DNA from: an uncultured Aquimarina sp.
GTDB taxonomy: Bacteria; Bacteroidota; Bacteroidia; Flavobacteriales; Flavobacteriaceae
Length of the DNA: 64,000 nt
Reading direction: 5' to 3'
Assembly (NCBI RefSeq): GCF_947492965.1
Contig: NZ_CANLOZ010000007.1
Coordinates: 62,001 to 126,000 of the forward strand
In this document: piece after piece, positions 1 through 8,471 of the stretch
Numbering within the stretch: the first letter of the stretch is position 1
How the letters are laid out: every line of letters starts with the position of its first letter
The notes under the pieces: generated by a model
Database searches by the model: none
What the model saw: the letters and a program-made list of their open reading frames with translations, nothing else
Told to the model about the DNA's origin: nothing
Translations under genes and position numbers: made by a program

Positions 1-771
1 AATTCCAAAATACCCCCAAGGTAAAACCATAATAGATAAAATGAAACACCACTTTTCAAGAATTCAAAAACAATTTTCGATTTTATAAAAACGAATAGTA
101 GAAAAAATATAACTGTTTAATTATCAAAACAATAAATCTAATAAAAGTAAAATTCAATCTACTCAAATTTAAAAAAAAGCTATGCAAGCATAATTAATTA
201 TGTTAAAATATTGTGAAAATTCAAGTTTTTAACTTCATTCACATCTTCGAAAAAACCTAAAAAATATTATCACGAACTAACAAAAAACACGAACCGACTT
301 CAAGCCCAATAAAATCAATATAAATCAGATGTAATACACAAAAAAATCGTTGAAAAACACAAATTGAATAAAAAAAAAGTAAAACTTTATGTAAATAAAG
401 TGAAAACTAGTTGCGTTTTTCAGATTAATAACTTACTTTTGTTTATAGTTTAATAGTTTTCATTTCAGGTGATTAATTAACAAGTTTAAACTTACACTAT
501 AAAAAAACACGTGTAAATCGCTTAAAATCAGAAACTTACAAACTAAAACGTTCTTTAAAATTGGAAATATTTTTAACGAAACAATAAATCGTTAACAATT
601 TCTAAATGTCAAAAAAATAAGTTTGGCATCTTTTTTGAGAACGCATTTTTGAACATGAATTTGAATAAATTTTATAATATTATAGAGTAAACCCGAAAAA
701 AAGCAATACAAAGATTATAGACCCTAATCTGCTTTATTTTTGAATTTTAATTATGTAAACACAGAAAGATT
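1..771. other. AT-rich gene-free region upstream of the SH3-domain gene
   Basis: No coding frame with credible composition is seen on either strand. The stretch is very AT-rich. It holds two sequences of the Bacteroidota minus-7 type facing the gene at 772: TACTTTTG at 434-441, with a TTG at 411-413 twenty bases upstream, and TAAGTTTG at 618-625 without a clear minus-33 partner. An inverted repeat TTACAC/GTGTAA sits at 492-497 and 511-516, inside what would be the leader of the distal promoter. Nothing else recognisable is present. Confidence 0.6.
411..441 (+). promoter_or_regulatory. candidate promoter, distal, for SH3-domain gene
   Basis: TTG (411-413), a 20-base spacer and TACTTTTG (434-441) fit the Bacteroidota primary sigma pattern TTTG-N19-TAnnTTTG. 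If used, it gives the downstream gene an untranslated leader of about 320 bases, which is long. The alternative TAAGTTTG at 618-625 would give a leader of about 140 bases. Confidence 0.4.
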
Positions 772-1944
772 ATGAAATCAATTTTTACATTTATTTTGTT
801 ATTGGTGATGACTTCTTCGACTTTCGCTCAGATAAAGTCATTAGACCGCTATTTAATGTCTACTGCAAAGTTAGAGTTAAGAACTGGACCTGGAGCGAAT
901 TTTGATATTATCGGTGAGATACCACAAGGAACTCAAGTATACGTTATTAGTTCTGGATATGGTGATTGGAGTACTGTACAATATAAGAATGGTAATGGAT
1001 TCGTACTTACCAAGTTATTAGCAGAAGATAATAGTATTGCTGAAGCTGAGAGAGCTGCTAAAGCTGCAGAAGCTAAGAAAAGAGCTGCTAAAGCTGCTGC
1101 TGAAAAAGCAATTAGAGATGCTGAAGCTGCTAAAATAGCTGCTGCTGAAGCTGCTAGAAAAGCTATTGCAGAAGCTGAAAGATTACAAAGATTAGCAGAA
1201 CAGGAAGCAACAGCCGCTGCCGCTGCCGCTGCTGCCGCTAATAAAAATAAGAGTGTGGCTGAGCAAAGAAGACTTGCAGAATTAGCTGAAACTCAGAAAG
1301 CATTAGAAGAAGCAAACAAAAGAACTCTTGGTTCTACTGAAACTGCTTATACACCTATAGAATCAAAAACATCTTCTAATGGAAGCAATGCAAGTTCTTC
1401 TAATAGAGCTGCCGCTGCTCCATCTAAAGCAGTAAGAGAAAATAAATTCTCAAGCTGGGAAAAGAAAACATACAAATCTGGAGCAACACCAAAATCCTTT
1501 AACTTTAAAGGTAAGTTCGAGTATAAGTTGGACAACTACCTTAAAATAGAAGTTGGTAAAAATACAGATGTTGTTGTAAAACTTGTGAAAATGGGTAAAA
1601 CAGCAAAAGACGATGAAACAATCAGAATTGTATATATCAATAGTAATCAAACACAATACATAAGAAATATTCCTGAAGGTGAGTACTACTGTGTTATTGC
1701 TTATGGAAAAGATTGGAGAGAAGATCCAAATGCTCCTAAAGGAAGAGGACAAGGACAATTTACAAAGAACCCTCTATACGAAAAAGGTCAGGATATCTTA
1801 GATTACAATACGATCAAAACTCCTGAAGGAATGAATGTACCTTCATATAGTTTATCTCTTGACTTATTACCAAATGGAACACTTTATGGTGATAACGCAG
1901 AAGATCAAGACAACATTGACGCAAGCGCGTTCGGAAAATATTAA
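772..1944 (+). CDS. secreted SH3-domain protein with alanine-rich coiled coil
   Basis: 390 residues. A signal peptide (about 1-19, ending SSTFAQ) is followed by a bacterial SH3 (SH3_3) domain at about 25-85, with LELRTGPGANFDIIG and GDWSTVQY. Next comes a long Ala/Glu/Lys/Arg coiled coil (about 88-180) written in near-repetitive GCT/GAA codons, a Ser/Asn/Ala linker, and a C-terminal beta-rich domain (about 215-390) that I cannot name. Bacterial SH3 domains commonly bind cell-wall peptides, so a periplasmic or envelope role is likely, but no catalytic domain is present. The ATG at 772 is the only start giving a good signal peptide. The gene is monocistronic: a strong hairpin terminator follows and the next gene is convergent. 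Confidence 0.75.
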   Translation: MKSIFTFILLLVMTSSTFAQIKSLDRYLMSTAKLELRTGPGANFDIIGEIPQGTQVYVISSGYGDWSTVQYKNGNGFVLTKLLAEDNSIAEAERAAKAAEAKKRAAKAAAEKAIRDAEAAKIAAAEAARKAIAEAERLQRLAEQEATAAAAAAAAANKNKSVAEQRRLAELAETQKALEEANKRTLGSTETAYTPIESKTSSNGSNASSSNRAAAAPSKAVRENKFSSWEKKTYKSGATPKSFNFKGKFEYKLDNYLKIEVGKNTDVVVKLVKMGKTAKDDETIRIVYINSNQTQYIRNIPEGEYYCVIAYGKDWREDPNAPKGRGQGQFTKNPLYEKGQDILDYNTIKTPEGMNVPSYSLSLDLLPNGTLYGDNAEDQDNIDASAFGKY

Positions 1945-1993
1945 AAAACACACATAATTATAATTTATTATCACCAATAATAAATGTAAAAAT

Positions 1994-2030
1994 AAAAGAG
2001 GTGCCATTTTTATGGCACCTCTTTTATTTT
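1994..2030 (+). terminator. intrinsic terminator after SH3-domain gene
   Basis: A perfect 14-bp stem (1994-2007 with 2012-2025, core AGGTGCCAT/ATGGCACCT) with a TTTT loop is followed by a T-rich tract. The A-run on the other side lets it also act on the minus strand, so it is effectively bidirectional between convergent genes. Confidence 0.9.
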
Positions 2031-2103
2031 CCTTTCTGCTTAGTTCTCTACTCTACAAACTGGATTAAATAACAACTTTCTATATCAACCTAATAAGCCG
2101 CAT

Positions 2104-2139
2104 AAAAAAGCTCTAGTTCAATCAAACTAGAGCTTTTTT
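2104..2139 (-). terminator. intrinsic terminator after folD (bidirectional)
   Basis: A perfect 15-bp inverted repeat (2104-2118 with 2125-2139, core GCTCTAGTT/AACTAGAGC) carries A-runs on one flank and T-runs on the other. It lies 55 bases past the folD stop on the minus strand and reads as a Rho-independent terminator in both directions. Confidence 0.9.
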
Positions 2140-2194
2140 ATATGTAATGATGTTTCTATTTAATTAAATATACACCTAAACAATAAAAAGAAAC

Positions 2195-3073
2195 TTATTT
2201 TCTATGTCTTTCTCTTGCTAACAAAGTGTTCTTAAGTAACATGGCTATTGTCATAGGTCCTACACCACCGGGAACAGGTGTAATATAAGAAGCTTTCTTA
2301 CTTACATTTTCATAATCCACATCACCTACAATTCTATACCCCTTTTCTCTAGAATCATCCGCAACTCTGGTAATACCCACATCAATAATAACAGCATCAT
2401 CTTTAACCATTTCTGCTTTTAAAAAGTTAGGAACCCCTAAAGCGGAGATCACAATATCAGCTTGAGAAATAATCTGAGTAATATTTTTTGTGTGGCTATG
2501 AGTAAGCGTAACTGTTGAATTACCAGGCCAACCTTTTCTACCCATTAAAATACTCATGGGTCTACCGACGATATGACTTCTTCCAATTACAACGGTATGC
2601 TTTCCTTTGGTATCTACATTATAACGTTCTAATAGCTCTAATATACCAAACGGTGTCGCTGGTATAAAAGTTGACATATCTAACGCCATTTTCCCAAAAT
2701 TCATTGGATGAAAACCATCTACATCCTTATCAGGATCTACTGCCAAAAGCACTTTTTGCGTGTCTATCTGAGGAGGTAATGGTAATTGAACTATAAATCC
2801 GTCGATATCTGAGTTCTCATTTAACTCTTTAATCTTTGCTAGTAATTCTACCTCACTTGTAGTACTTGGCATTTTAACTAAAGTAGACTCAAATCCGATT
2901 TTTTCACAAGCTCTTACCTTGCTTCCTACATAAGTTAAACTCGCCCCATCGTTTCCAACCAAAACAGCTGCTAAATGTGGAACTTTTTCGCCGCGATCTT
3001 TCATCTTTTGAACTTCAGCAGCAATTTCGTTTTTTATATCGTTACTTATTTTTTTTCCGTCTAAAACTTCCAT
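2195..3073 (-). CDS. folD: bifunctional methylenetetrahydrofolate dehydrogenase / methenyltetrahydrofolate cyclohydrolase
   Basis: 292 residues, normal length for FolD. It converts 5,10-methylene-THF through 5,10-methenyl-THF to 10-formyl-THF in the cytosol, using NADP or NAD, and supplies one-carbon units for purines and formyl-methionine. The substrate-site motif YVGSKVRACEKIG (48-60, catalytic Lys52), the DGFIVQLPLP segment near 95-105, the Rossmann segment VVIGRSHIVGRP and the C-terminal PVPGGVGPMT (266-275) are all intact. It lies 46 bases downstream of ffh on the same strand, so the two may be cotranscribed. The ATG start gives the usual N-terminus. Confidence 0.97.
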   Translation of the reverse strand: MEVLDGKKISNDIKNEIAAEVQKMKDRGEKVPHLAAVLVGNDGASLTYVGSKVRACEKIGFESTLVKMPSTTSEVELLAKIKELNENSDIDGFIVQLPLPPQIDTQKVLLAVDPDKDVDGFHPMNFGKMALDMSTFIPATPFGILELLERYNVDTKGKHTVVIGRSHIVGRPMSILMGRKGWPGNSTVTLTHSHTKNITQIISQADIVISALGVPNFLKAEMVKDDAVIIDVGITRVADDSREKGYRIVGDVDYENVSKKASYITPVPGGVGPMTIAMLLKNTLLARERHRK

Positions 3074-3119
3074 AGTAAGCCCCTACTCTATATTTAAAAT
3101 TATTAATTGATTATAAAAG

Positions 3120-4448
3120 TTACCTCATCTTACCCATCATTTGCATCATACGCTTTCCGCCGCCGCCTTGCATCATCTTCATCATTTTACTCATTTGATC
3201 AAACTGTTTAAGTAGTTGATTTACCTGCTGAACTGAGGTTCCTGAACCTTTTCCAATACGTTTTTTTCTACTCGCATTAATAATTTGAGGTTTTGTGCGC
3301 TCTTCAGGTGTCATGGAATGAATAATTGCTTCAATATGCTTAAATGCATCATCATCTATATCTACATTCTTCATCATTTTACCAGCTCCAGGAATCATCC
3401 CCACAAGATCTTTCATATTTCCCATCTTCTTTACTTGCTGGATTTGTTTTAAGAAATCATCGAAACCGAATTGATTTTTTGCAATTTTCTTTTGTAGCTT
3501 TCTTGCTTCCTCTTCATCAAATTGCTCCTGCGCTCTTTCCACTAAAGAAACTACATCTCCCATCCCCAGTATACGATCCGCCATTCTGGAAGGATAGAAC
3601 ACATCGATAGCTTCCATCTTCTCACCAGTACCAATAAATTTTATCGGTTTATTTACAACAGATTTAATAGAAATAGCTGCTCCACCTCTGGTATCTCCAT
3701 CAAGCTTCGTAAGGATTACTCCGTCAAAGTTCAATAAATCATTAAATGCTTTCGCAGTATTAACAGCATCCTGCCCAGTCATGGAATCTACTACAAATAA
3801 TGTTTCATTTGGAGTAACGGCTTTATGAATATTTGCAATCTCGGTCATCATCACCTCATCTACAGCTAAACGACCTGCAGTATCAATTATAACTACATTA
3901 AATCCATTAGCTTTTGCATGAGCAACACCTGCTTTTGCAATAGCAACTGGATCAGAGTTACCTCTATCACTAAAAACCTCTACATTAATTTGTTCACCAA
4001 CAACATGCAACTGGTCTATCGCTGCTGGTCTATAAACATCACAAGCCACTAAAAGTGGTTTCTTAGTTTTTTTATTCTTTAAATAATTCGCTAGCTTTCC
4101 AGAAAATGTTGTTTTACCAGAACCCTGTAAACCTGACATTAAGATGACAGAAGGATTTCCTGAGAGATTAACTCCAGCTACATCACCACCCATTAATTCA
4201 GTTAACTCATCTTTTACAAGTTTAACCATTAATTGACCAGGCTTAAGCGATTTAAGCACGTTTTGACCTAATGCTTTTTCCTTTACGGTTGCTGTAAAAT
4301 CTTTAGCAATTTTATAATTAACATCAGCATCTACCAATGCTCTACGTACTTCTTTAAGTGTCTCAGCAACATTTACTTCAGTAATCTGACCGTGACCTTT
4401 TAAAATATGTAACGCTTTATCTAACTTATCACTTAAATTATCAAACAT
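3120..4448 (-). CDS. ffh: signal recognition particle protein (SRP54 GTPase)
   Basis: 442 residues. Ffh binds the SRP RNA and signal sequences of nascent inner-membrane proteins and docks with FtsY to deliver ribosomes to SecYEG. The NG domain (1-295) has the P-loop GLQGSGKTT (106-114), DTAGR (189-193) and TKLDGD (247-252). The M domain (about 320-442) ends in a methionine-rich tail (MSKMMKMMQGGGGKRMMQMMGKMR region) typical of the signal-sequence groove. No partner SRP gene is adjacent; folD follows 46 bases downstream. A TAAATTTG minus-7 element lies about 50 bases upstream of the ATG. Confidence 0.98.
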   Translation of the reverse strand: MFDNLSDKLDKALHILKGHGQITEVNVAETLKEVRRALVDADVNYKIAKDFTATVKEKALGQNVLKSLKPGQLMVKLVKDELTELMGGDVAGVNLSGNPSVILMSGLQGSGKTTFSGKLANYLKNKKTKKPLLVACDVYRPAAIDQLHVVGEQINVEVFSDRGNSDPVAIAKAGVAHAKANGFNVVIIDTAGRLAVDEVMMTEIANIHKAVTPNETLFVVDSMTGQDAVNTAKAFNDLLNFDGVILTKLDGDTRGGAAISIKSVVNKPIKFIGTGEKMEAIDVFYPSRMADRILGMGDVVSLVERAQEQFDEEEARKLQKKIAKNQFGFDDFLKQIQQVKKMGNMKDLVGMIPGAGKMMKNVDIDDDAFKHIEAIIHSMTPEERTKPQIINASRKKRIGKGSGTSVQQVNQLLKQFDQMSKMMKMMQGGGGKRMMQMMGKMR

Positions 4449-4495
4449 ATACTTTATTCTGATTTTTCAACATCTACTTTTTTAGCAGAATGGTG

Positions 4496-4503
4496 CAAAT
4501 TTA
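4496..4503 (-). promoter_or_regulatory. minus-7 promoter element for ffh
   Basis: Read on the minus strand the sequence is TAAATTTG, matching TAnnTTTG, and it ends 48 bases before the ffh ATG. No good TTTG is found about 19 bases further upstream, so only half of the consensus is present. Confidence 0.5.
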
Positions 4504-4574
4504 ATGATTTGAAGTGTATTTATAAAGAATGGTTAAGATAGAATTCTACATCATCCTGCAATTAACATTAAAAA

Positions 4575-4619
4575 AAGAAAAAGCTATTAGAAAGACATTA
4601 AAAATTCTTTCTAATAGCT
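4575..4619 (-). terminator. intrinsic terminator after the four-FAS1 lipoprotein gene
   Basis: A 14-bp perfect stem (4582-4595 with 4606-4619, AGCTATTAGAAAGA and its complement) surrounds a 10-base loop. On the minus strand it is followed by TTTTTCTTTTTT. It separates the FAS1 gene from ffh. Confidence 0.9.
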
Positions 4620-4661
4620 CTTCAGACAATTATTTATGGCTAACTCAAATGTCTATTTCTT

Positions 4662-5850
4662 TTAGTGCAATGCTGATGGAATTAAAACTTCATTAATTAC
4701 ATGTACAATTCCATTTGAAGCTTCTATATCTTCCAATAACACTTTAATGGACTCATTTAAAAACACCTCACCGTCGATCATTTCTATAGTTACTTCTTCT
4801 CCTTGTACGGTAGTTACAGTTTGACCAGCCAATAAGTCTTGGGCAGTAAACTTACCTGCTGCAACATGATATAACAAAACTTCTGTAAGAGCTTCTCCAC
4901 TTGGAATCGCTTCTAAAGCAGCAAATGCATCATTAGTTGGAGCAAATACAGTAAAAGGTCCGTCTCCATTTAACGTATCAACAAGATCAGCTGCTTGTAA
5001 TGCACCCACTAAAGTAGAAAGTTCTGGTGTACCTACAGCTATCTCTACAATTGATTGTAAATCAGCAGGAGGTAGTAAAACCCCATCTATAACATGAACA
5101 ATACCATTAGAAGCTTCAACATCTGCAATTACAACTTTAATAGACCCATTTAAAAATACTTCTCCATCTATCATTTCTATAGTCACCTCATCTCCTTGCA
5201 CTGTTGTAACTGTCTGACCAGCAATCAAATCTTCTGCCGTAAACTTACCTGCTGCAGCATGATACAAAAGAACCTCTGTAAGAGCTTCTCCACTTGGAAT
5301 CGCTTCTAAAGCAGCAAATGCATCATTGGTCGGTGCAAATACTGTGAAAGGACCATCTCCATTTAACGTATCAACAAGATCAGCCGCTTGTAATGCACTT
5401 ACTAGCGTTGATAACTCTGGTGTGGCTACAGCTATCTCTACGATTGATTGTAAATCAACAGGAGGTAGTAAAACCCCATCTATAACATGAACAATACCAT
5501 TAGAAGCTTCAATATCTGCAATTATGACTTTAATAGCGCCATTTAGAAACACTTCTCCATCTATCATTTCTATAGTTACCTCATCTCCTTGCACTGTTGT
5601 AACCGTCTGACCAGCTATTAAATCTTCTGCCGTAAACTTACCTGCTGCAACATGATATAAAAGAACTTCTGTAAGAGCTTCTCCACTAGGAATCGATTCT
5701 AAAGCAGCAAATGCATCATTGGTCGGTGCAAATACTGTGAAAGGTCCGTCTCCATTCAAAGTATCAACAAGGTCAGCCGCTTGCAAAGCACCCACTAAAG
5801 TTGATAACTCTGGAGTGGCTACAGCAATCTCTACAATACTTGATAGTGGT
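4662..5850 (-). repeat. three tandem 393-base repeats encoding FAS1 domains 2-4
   Basis: Long, almost base-for-base repeats recur every 393 bases. For example, the segment beginning near 5050 (CAGGAGGTAGTAAAACCCCA) recurs near 5459, and the segment encoding NDAFAAL recurs three times. Even synonymous sites are largely shared, pointing to recent duplication or gene conversion. The region nearer the gene's 5' end (FAS1 domain 1) is clearly diverged. Confidence 0.9.
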
Positions 5851-6845
5851 TGAAATGATGGCGGTATCAATACTGCATCTATAACCTGAATTACTCCATT
5901 AGATCCTCCGATGTTTGCAGAAAGTAATTTTACGGTATCATTAATTACTATTTCATTATTATCATCTAGACTAACTTTTATATTTTCTCCTTGCAATGTC
6001 TCAATCATTTCCTGTGCCAATAACTGTGGGGTATTTAATCTCCCACTCGCTACATGATATAACAGTACTTGTTTTAAAACTTCTAATTCTGGAACTTCAT
6101 CCAATGCAGCAAACGCTTCATCGGTTGGAGCGAAAACAGTGAACGGACCTTCTCCTGTCAGAGGCGCTACTAAATCAGTAGCTTGTAATGCTCCTACTAA
6201 AGAGGTGAATCTACCATCCTCAACAATTAACTCCACTATTGTTTTATCAGGGAAAATTGTTTTAATTAATTCCGCACTCCATTCTCCTCTACCAATACCA
6301 TTACCAAAAATTCTAAATCCTCCTTCTAAGTTCCCTTCTTCATCTACTCTACCAATTCCAAAAATTAAATTCCTTCCAGGTGGATTTATGATTAGATAAA
6401 CAATACCATCACTTATAATAGCTCCTCTAGTTCGTGCTCTTGAGCCATCTGGTAATACCAAGTTCCCTCTAACAATGGTAAAACTAGCATGATATAAAGT
6501 AAAATTTAAACGAAGTTCACCTTCAATATTAGTTCCTGCTCCAGCCCCGCTATTGATTGATGCAGAAAAATCATATACTCTTCTTTCTCTACTAATATCA
6601 AATAAAGAATTTTTAGACAAACCAAAAGCTTCTTCTTCGTTTTCAGGCTCTAGTAACTCCCCATCAATTATATTTTGGGTCATTTCTTCTATTTCATCAA
6701 AGCTGATGATGTTTGATTCTTCAAATTCAATCAAACTTGGATCTGATTCATTTAACTGTTCATTATCTGTTTTACAAGAGATAAAAACATTGATTACGAA
6801 AAGGCACAACAAGGGTACCGATAATCTTTTGATTAACGTTTTCAT
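4662..6845 (-). CDS. lipoprotein with four fasciclin (FAS1) domains
   Basis: 727 residues. A lipoprotein signal peptide ends at Cys24 (FISC). After an acidic linker comes a beta-rich region of about 100 residues (about 70-190) that I do not recognise. Four FAS1 domains follow at about 200-330, 335-462, 466-593 and 597-725. Each carries the FAS1 hallmarks FTVFAPT(N/D)(D/E)AFAAL, LLYHV and NGIVHVID. Domains 2-4 are nearly identical and repeat with a 131-residue (393-base) period. FAS1 domains mediate adhesion or ligand binding outside the cell, so a surface-anchored adhesin is likely. It lies downstream of a second FAS1 lipoprotein but is separated by a terminator-like hairpin. Confidence 0.9.
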   Translation of the reverse strand: MKTLIKRLSVPLLCLFVINVFISCKTDNEQLNESDPSLIEFEESNIISFDEIEEMTQNIIDGELLEPENEEEAFGLSKNSLFDISRERRVYDFSASINSGAGAGTNIEGELRLNFTLYHASFTIVRGNLVLPDGSRARTRGAIISDGIVYLIINPPGRNLIFGIGRVDEEGNLEGGFRIFGNGIGRGEWSAELIKTIFPDKTIVELIVEDGRFTSLVGALQATDLVAPLTGEGPFTVFAPTDEAFAALDEVPELEVLKQVLLYHVASGRLNTPQLLAQEMIETLQGENIKVSLDDNNEIVINDTVKLLSANIGGSNGVIQVIDAVLIPPSFQPLSSIVEIAVATPELSTLVGALQAADLVDTLNGDGPFTVFAPTNDAFAALESIPSGEALTEVLLYHVAAGKFTAEDLIAGQTVTTVQGDEVTIEMIDGEVFLNGAIKVIIADIEASNGIVHVIDGVLLPPVDLQSIVEIAVATPELSTLVSALQAADLVDTLNGDGPFTVFAPTNDAFAALEAIPSGEALTEVLLYHAAAGKFTAEDLIAGQTVTTVQGDEVTIEMIDGEVFLNGSIKVVIADVEASNGIVHVIDGVLLPPADLQSIVEIAVGTPELSTLVGALQAADLVDTLNGDGPFTVFAPTNDAFAALEAIPSGEALTEVLLYHVAAGKFTAQDLLAGQTVTTVQGEEVTIEMIDGEVFLNESIKVLLEDIEASNGIVHVINEVLIPSALH

Positions 6846-6885
6846 AGGTTTTAATTTAAATTAGTTAATATTAAAATGAGTGTGT

Positions 6886-6941
6886 AAAAAAAGGGCATTG
6901 AGTCATGAACTAATGGAAAGATCAATCTCTAAATGCCCTTT
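6886..6941 (-). terminator. probable terminator after the three-FAS1 lipoprotein gene
   Basis: AAAGGGCATT (6890-6899) pairs with AATGCCCTTT (6932-6941) across a long 32-base loop. On the minus strand the stem runs straight into a T-tract of about nine residues. The long loop lowers confidence. Confidence 0.6.
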
Positions 6942-6988
6942 GTAAGGGTAATATCTATCTTGGGGTAGTAATTCGTTTAGCTACTTTC

Positions 6989-8338
6989 TTATAATCCTGG
7001 CAATAACACTTGGTCAATTACATGGATCACACCATTCGCAGCTTGTACATCTACTACTATAATATTGCTTGCAGAAGTATTACCGGCTCCTGTTACACTA
7101 GGAGCAGTTGCATCAATAGTAACATCTCCGTTTAGCGTAGTTACCGGACCACTTATCAATTGACTTGATCGCACATTATTTTCACCAACTACGTGATAAT
7201 TCAAAATATTCGTTAACATCGTTTCATTTGTTGGGATCGTTATTGCTGCAAACGCATCATTAGTCGGAGCGAATACGGTGAAAGGAGCCGGAGCTGTACC
7301 ATTATCAGTACTGAGTACTGAAACAAAATCTGTAGAAGGTGTTAATGTAGTTAAAGCCTCAACAAGAGTAGAAAAAGTTGCATCTGCTGTTGCAAATGTT
7401 ACTACAGTAGGCAAAGTAATTACCGATCCAACTTTATGTATAACCCCATTGGAAGCTACTATATCTGCTTGAGTTACTGTAGAAATTCCGTTAAAAGATA
7501 CTCCATTATCGGTATTAATATAAATACTTAGATTATCCATAGAATCACCGAAAGTAGCTAAGGTGTTACCGTAGCTTGTAGTAAGTGAAGAAGAAATATT
7601 TGTTCCCGCTATCACATGATTTAATAAAATTTGCTCGATAGTAGCCGCTGGAACACCAGAAATATCACCTAAAGCAGTAAACGCATCGTTATCTGGAGCC
7701 AATAATGTTAAATTACTATCTGCTCCACTAAGAACAGCTCCAAAGTCTGTTAAAAACCCAGTGGTAGTTGTTGCAACTGTAGCTAAGGTTGAAAAATTAC
7801 TATCAGCTCCTACAAATGTAAGCATAGTAGGTAGAGGAATAACTTTATCTACTGCATGAATAATACCATTGTCGGTCATTATATCAGCAGTTGTTACCGT
7901 AACATCACCATTAATAACTACTCCGCTGGATGTATTGATATACATACTAAGATTAGCACTACTATTGGACTCTGTTGCTAGATTACTCACATAGCCTGTA
8001 GAGAGACTAGAAGATGGAGCTCTAACATCTAAAACGTGATTTAATAGAATTTGTTCTAAAGTTTCAACTGGTACGTCTTCTAAAGCTGCTCCGTCTAAGA
8101 ATTCAGTAAATGCTGCATTGTTTGGTGCAAATACTGTAAAATCTCCATTGCTATTTAACGTAACATCCAGATTTGTTCTTTCTAAAGCTGCAAATAAAGA
8201 ACTATAATCCGCATTGTCCGCAACGAAATCCGCGATGGTCATTGAAACAGGGATAAAAGTGGTATCATCATCGTCACTACAAGCAACGATCGAAATTAAG
8301 CATAATGCAAAAAAAGCCTTTTTGAAGTAATTTTTCAT
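6989..8338 (-). CDS. lipoprotein with three fasciclin (FAS1) domains
   Basis: 449 residues. The lipoprotein signal ends at Cys20 (SIVAC) and is followed by an Asp-rich stretch (SDDDDTT) of a type often seen on surface-exposed Bacteroidota lipoproteins. Three FAS1 domains occupy about 33-170, 173-312 and 313-449. The first and third have FTVFAP motifs, the second the variant LTLLAPDNDAF; all end in NG(I/V)IH. Unlike the neighbouring four-FAS1 protein the domains are well diverged, so this is not a recent copy of it. It is probably an adhesin or ligand-binding surface protein. The gene is read in the same direction as the small lipoprotein upstream. Confidence 0.9.
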   Translation of the reverse strand: MKNYFKKAFFALCLISIVACSDDDDTTFIPVSMTIADFVADNADYSSLFAALERTNLDVTLNSNGDFTVFAPNNAAFTEFLDGAALEDVPVETLEQILLNHVLDVRAPSSSLSTGYVSNLATESNSSANLSMYINTSSGVVINGDVTVTTADIMTDNGIIHAVDKVIPLPTMLTFVGADSNFSTLATVATTTTGFLTDFGAVLSGADSNLTLLAPDNDAFTALGDISGVPAATIEQILLNHVIAGTNISSSLTTSYGNTLATFGDSMDNLSIYINTDNGVSFNGISTVTQADIVASNGVIHKVGSVITLPTVVTFATADATFSTLVEALTTLTPSTDFVSVLSTDNGTAPAPFTVFAPTNDAFAAITIPTNETMLTNILNYHVVGENNVRSSQLISGPVTTLNGDVTIDATAPSVTGAGNTSASNIIVVDVQAANGVIHVIDQVLLPGL

Positions 8339-8427
8339 GTTATTGGTTTTTATTTTTAATTATTTGTTCGATGATGAAACAACTTGATTTCTAAAATTGC
8401 TACCTCAAAATATGATTTTAGCACTTT

Positions 8428-8464
8428 TTTAACTTTTTGTTTAACTTTTTAGTTAAAAAATTAA
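8428..8464. repeat. AT-rich direct and inverted repeats between two lipoprotein genes
   Basis: TTTAACTTTTTG (8428-8439) is followed immediately by TTTAACTTTTTA (8440-8451), then by the inverted copy AGTTAAA (8451-8457). On the minus strand, TTTAACT-loop-AGTTAAA forms a 7-bp hairpin. It could be a weak terminator for the upstream lipoprotein gene or a binding site in front of the three-FAS1 gene. Confidence 0.5.
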
Positions 8465-8471
8465 ACATTTT

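Noticed and set aside
1020..1260. Low-complexity GCT/GAA repeats considered as a microsatellite
   Set aside because: They encode an in-frame Ala/Glu coiled coil continuous with flanking domains.
1450..1758. Open frame of 102 codons antisense to the SH3-domain gene
   Set aside because: Sense-strand protein has clear domains; the antisense frame shows no domain, no signal peptide and reflects codon bias of the sense gene.
4662..5850. Regularly spaced repeats considered as a CRISPR-like or satellite array
   Set aside because: The 393-base units are in-frame and encode FAS1 domains; no short repeat-spacer structure exists.
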